NCBI RefSeq assembly: GCF_004114535.1
Contig: NZ_LBJC01000079.1
Span: 92,659 to 156,658 of the forward strand
DNA: 64,000 nucleotides
Source of the DNA: Bradyrhizobium nanningense
GTDB lineage: Bacteria; Pseudomonadota; Alphaproteobacteria; Rhizobiales; Xanthobacteraceae
Direction: 5' to 3'
In this document: piece after piece, positions 62,807 through 64,000 of the stretch
Layout: every line of letters begins with the position of its first letter
Numbering within the stretch: position 1 is the stretch's first letter
Position numbers and translations under genes: made by a program
Notes under the pieces: model-generated
Databases searched by the model: none
What the model saw: only the letters and a program-made list of their open reading frames with translations
What the model was told of the DNA's origin: nothing

Positions 62807-63056
62807 AGCGTTCCCCGTATTTTGCCGTTGGCGCGTCCCGCCTCGTTGAGCGAACCGCGCAGGTCTTCTTGCGCCCGATGATCCGAAAAAGCCATGGTCC
62901 TGACAAGCGTTGATCGCAGGTCAACCTGCGGCGCGGGCATGGGCGCAAGGGTCAATAGGATGGTAATTCCGCTTAGCGGAGTTTGCTCGATTTGCAGGGC
63001 GCGGCAAACTCGCTAAACAGGGCGCGGAAATCAAAGATACGGGGAAGGACATCCGG

Positions 63057-63842
63057 ATGGCCAAGGACAATCTGTGCGCAATCGTGACGGGGTCGGCTTC
63101 CGGCCTTGGCGCAGCGACGGCGGAAATTCTGGCGCGCAGCGGGGCGCGGCTCGTCATCAACTATTCGTCGAGCCAGAAGGAGGCCGAGGCCACCGCGGAC
63201 GCCTGCCGCAAGGCCGGCGCGGCGGAGGTGCTGGTCGCGCAGGGCGACGTTTCAAAGGACGAGGATTGCCGCAAGATCGTCGCGGCCGCCAGCGGATGGG
63301 GCCGGCTCGACATCCTCGTCAACAATGCCGGCACCACCAAGCATGTCGCTCACGCCGATCTCGACGGATTGTCGGCTGAAGACTTCCAGCGGGTCTATGG
63401 CGTCAACACCATCGGCCCGTTCCAGATGGTGCGCGCGGCGCGCAGCCTGCTCGAGGTCGGCGCCAAGGCCTCGGGGCGGCCGTCCGCCGTGGTCAACGTG
63501 TCCTCGGTTGCCGGCATCAGCGGCGTCGGCTCGTCGATCGCCTATGCCGCGAGCAAGGGCGCGCTCAACGCCATGACGCTGTCGCTGTCGCGCGCGCTGG
63601 CGCCGCTGATCCGCGTCAACACCGTCTGCCCCGGCTATATCGACACGCCCTGGTTCACCAAGGGCCGCGGCGAGGCCGGCGCCAAGCAGGTGCGCGACAG
63701 TGTGGTGGCGAAGGTGCCGCTCAAGGTCGCTTCAAGCGCCGAAGACATCGCACAGCTCGTCTGCTTCCTGGCGATGCCGGCCTCCAGCAACATGACCGGC
63801 GAGGTCGTGCGCATGGATGCGGGGATGCATTTGATTACGTGA
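63057..63842 (+). CDS. Short-chain dehydrogenase/reductase (SDR)
   Basis: NAD(P)-dependent oxidoreductase of 261 residues, Rossmann fold. Cofactor motif TGSASGLGAATAEIL near residue 11, NNAG in DILVNNAGTTKH, catalytic Ser in VNVSSVAGISG and the YxxxK pair in SIAYAASKGALN; C-terminus ends GEVVRMDAGMHLIT as in FabG-like enzymes. ATG 63057 is preceded by GGAAGGAC. It diverges from the acyl-CoA dehydrogenase operon and likely oxidises a 3-hydroxyacyl-type intermediate of the same pathway (inference). Confidence 0.93.
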   Translation: MAKDNLCAIVTGSASGLGAATAEILARSGARLVINYSSSQKEAEATADACRKAGAAEVLVAQGDVSKDEDCRKIVAAASGWGRLDILVNNAGTTKHVAHADLDGLSAEDFQRVYGVNTIGPFQMVRAARSLLEVGAKASGRPSAVVNVSSVAGISGVGSSIAYAASKGALNAMTLSLSRALAPLIRVNTVCPGYIDTPWFTKGRGEAGAKQVRDSVVAKVPLKVASSAEDIAQLVCFLAMPASSNMTGEVVRMDAGMHLIT

Positions 63843-63891
63843 TTGGTGCGTCTTGCCGCGGTGACGCTCTGCTGGTGCGGCAAACACAGGT

Positions 63892-63902
63892 GTCGTCCCC
63901 GC
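63892..63902. repeat. Truncated copy of the main intergenic palindrome
   Basis: GTCGTCCCCGC matches the first 11 bases of the main palindrome family (compare the right arm at 26.55 kb), after which the similarity stops abruptly and insertion-sequence-like DNA begins. It suggests an insertion into a repeat copy. Confidence 0.45.
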
Positions 63903-63907
63903 CTAGT

Positions 63908-64000
63908 TGTGGTCTGTCAGGAGGTTGTCCATCTGGTCTGAACCGAGGAAGCTGAGGTTGCGAAGCTTCAGTGTTCCAAGGAGAGACCAGATGAACGTCC
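63908..64000 (+). mobile_element. Left end of an IS481-like insertion sequence (truncated by window edge)
   Basis: From TGTGGTCTGTCAGGAGGTTG onward the sequence no longer resembles its surroundings. An ATG at 63991 after the strong ribosome site AAGGAGAG starts a frame reading MNV, which agrees with the MNVHKNA start common in IS481 transposases. Only 93 bp are visible, so the family call rests on the terminal-like sequence and this start. Confidence 0.55.

Overview
The window looks like chromosomal DNA of a Bradyrhizobium-type alphaproteobacterium (Nitrobacteraceae, Hyphomicrobiales). The basis is very high GC with strong third-position GC bias, dense gene packing with many ATGA/GTGA overlaps, CobS/CobT aerobic cobaltochelatase, CcrM-type GANTC sites, a HWE-family histidine kinase, a RegB/RegA pair, a CarD protein with a lysine/alanine-rich tail, and the dispersed palindromic intergenic repeats typical of this group. 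The genus is an inference; no rRNA or tRNA gene is visible.

Layout. (1) 1-2237: 3' three quarters of secA. (2) 2.6-10.7 kb: an amide module made of a divergent MarR regulator, an AmiC-like ligand-binding protein without signal peptide, an amidase with the K96/S171/S195 triad, and a complete five-part branched-chain/urea-type ABC importer. (3) 11.0-20.6 kb: housekeeping block with an L,D-transpeptidase lipoprotein, accA, xerD, a 48-residue membrane peptide, aroK-aroB, a CorC/HlyC protein, bolA and a J-domain protein. (4) 20.6-31 kb: HWE kinase, two divergent citrate-synthase-like genes (one fused to a MerR-like DNA-binding domain), DedA, cobS-cobT, a phytase-like esterase protein and an Old Yellow Enzyme. 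(5) 31.2-33.5 kb: small membrane protein, PilZ protein, DUF2235 hydrolase. (6) 33.6-37.3 kb: a visibly AT-richer island with a Z1-domain helicase-like gene, an unknown 163-residue protein and a DNA methyltransferase; the Z1 and methyltransferase genes are broken by frameshifts, so this looks like a decaying defence (restriction-like) system. (7) 37.4-45 kb: rpmB, DUF3108, a GANTC-rich intergenic region, an Suv3-like helicase with a charged tail, an S4 RNA-binding protein, 7Fe ferredoxin, CarD. (8) 45.3-52.3 kb: a tightly overlapped operon cyoABCD-surf1-regB-regA, linking a heme-copper quinol oxidase, its assembly factor and a redox-sensing two-component system; an MFS transporter diverges from it across a perfect 23-bp palindrome. 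(9) 54-56.3 kb: M48 peptidase lipoprotein and a secreted thermonuclease-like protein. (10) 56.6-63.8 kb: a CoA-thioester catabolic cluster (substrate-binding protein, two crotonase-fold proteins, VOC protein, two acyl-CoA dehydrogenase subunits, SDR). (11) The right edge enters an IS481-like element that seems to have inserted into a copy of the main intergenic repeat.

Non-coding space is dominated by several families of imperfect palindromes; the main family (arms reading GTCGTCCC...GGGACCCATA and the reverse complement) has about nine copies here. The most unusual observations are the frameshifted Z1/methyltransferase island, ten GANTC sites in 189 bp with 11-bp spacing, an S4-protein gene whose only well-placed start is ACG, a citrate-synthase paralogue with Glu in place of the catalytic Asp, and the cyo-surf1-regBA operon with its palindromic operator. 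No wholly new system was proven.
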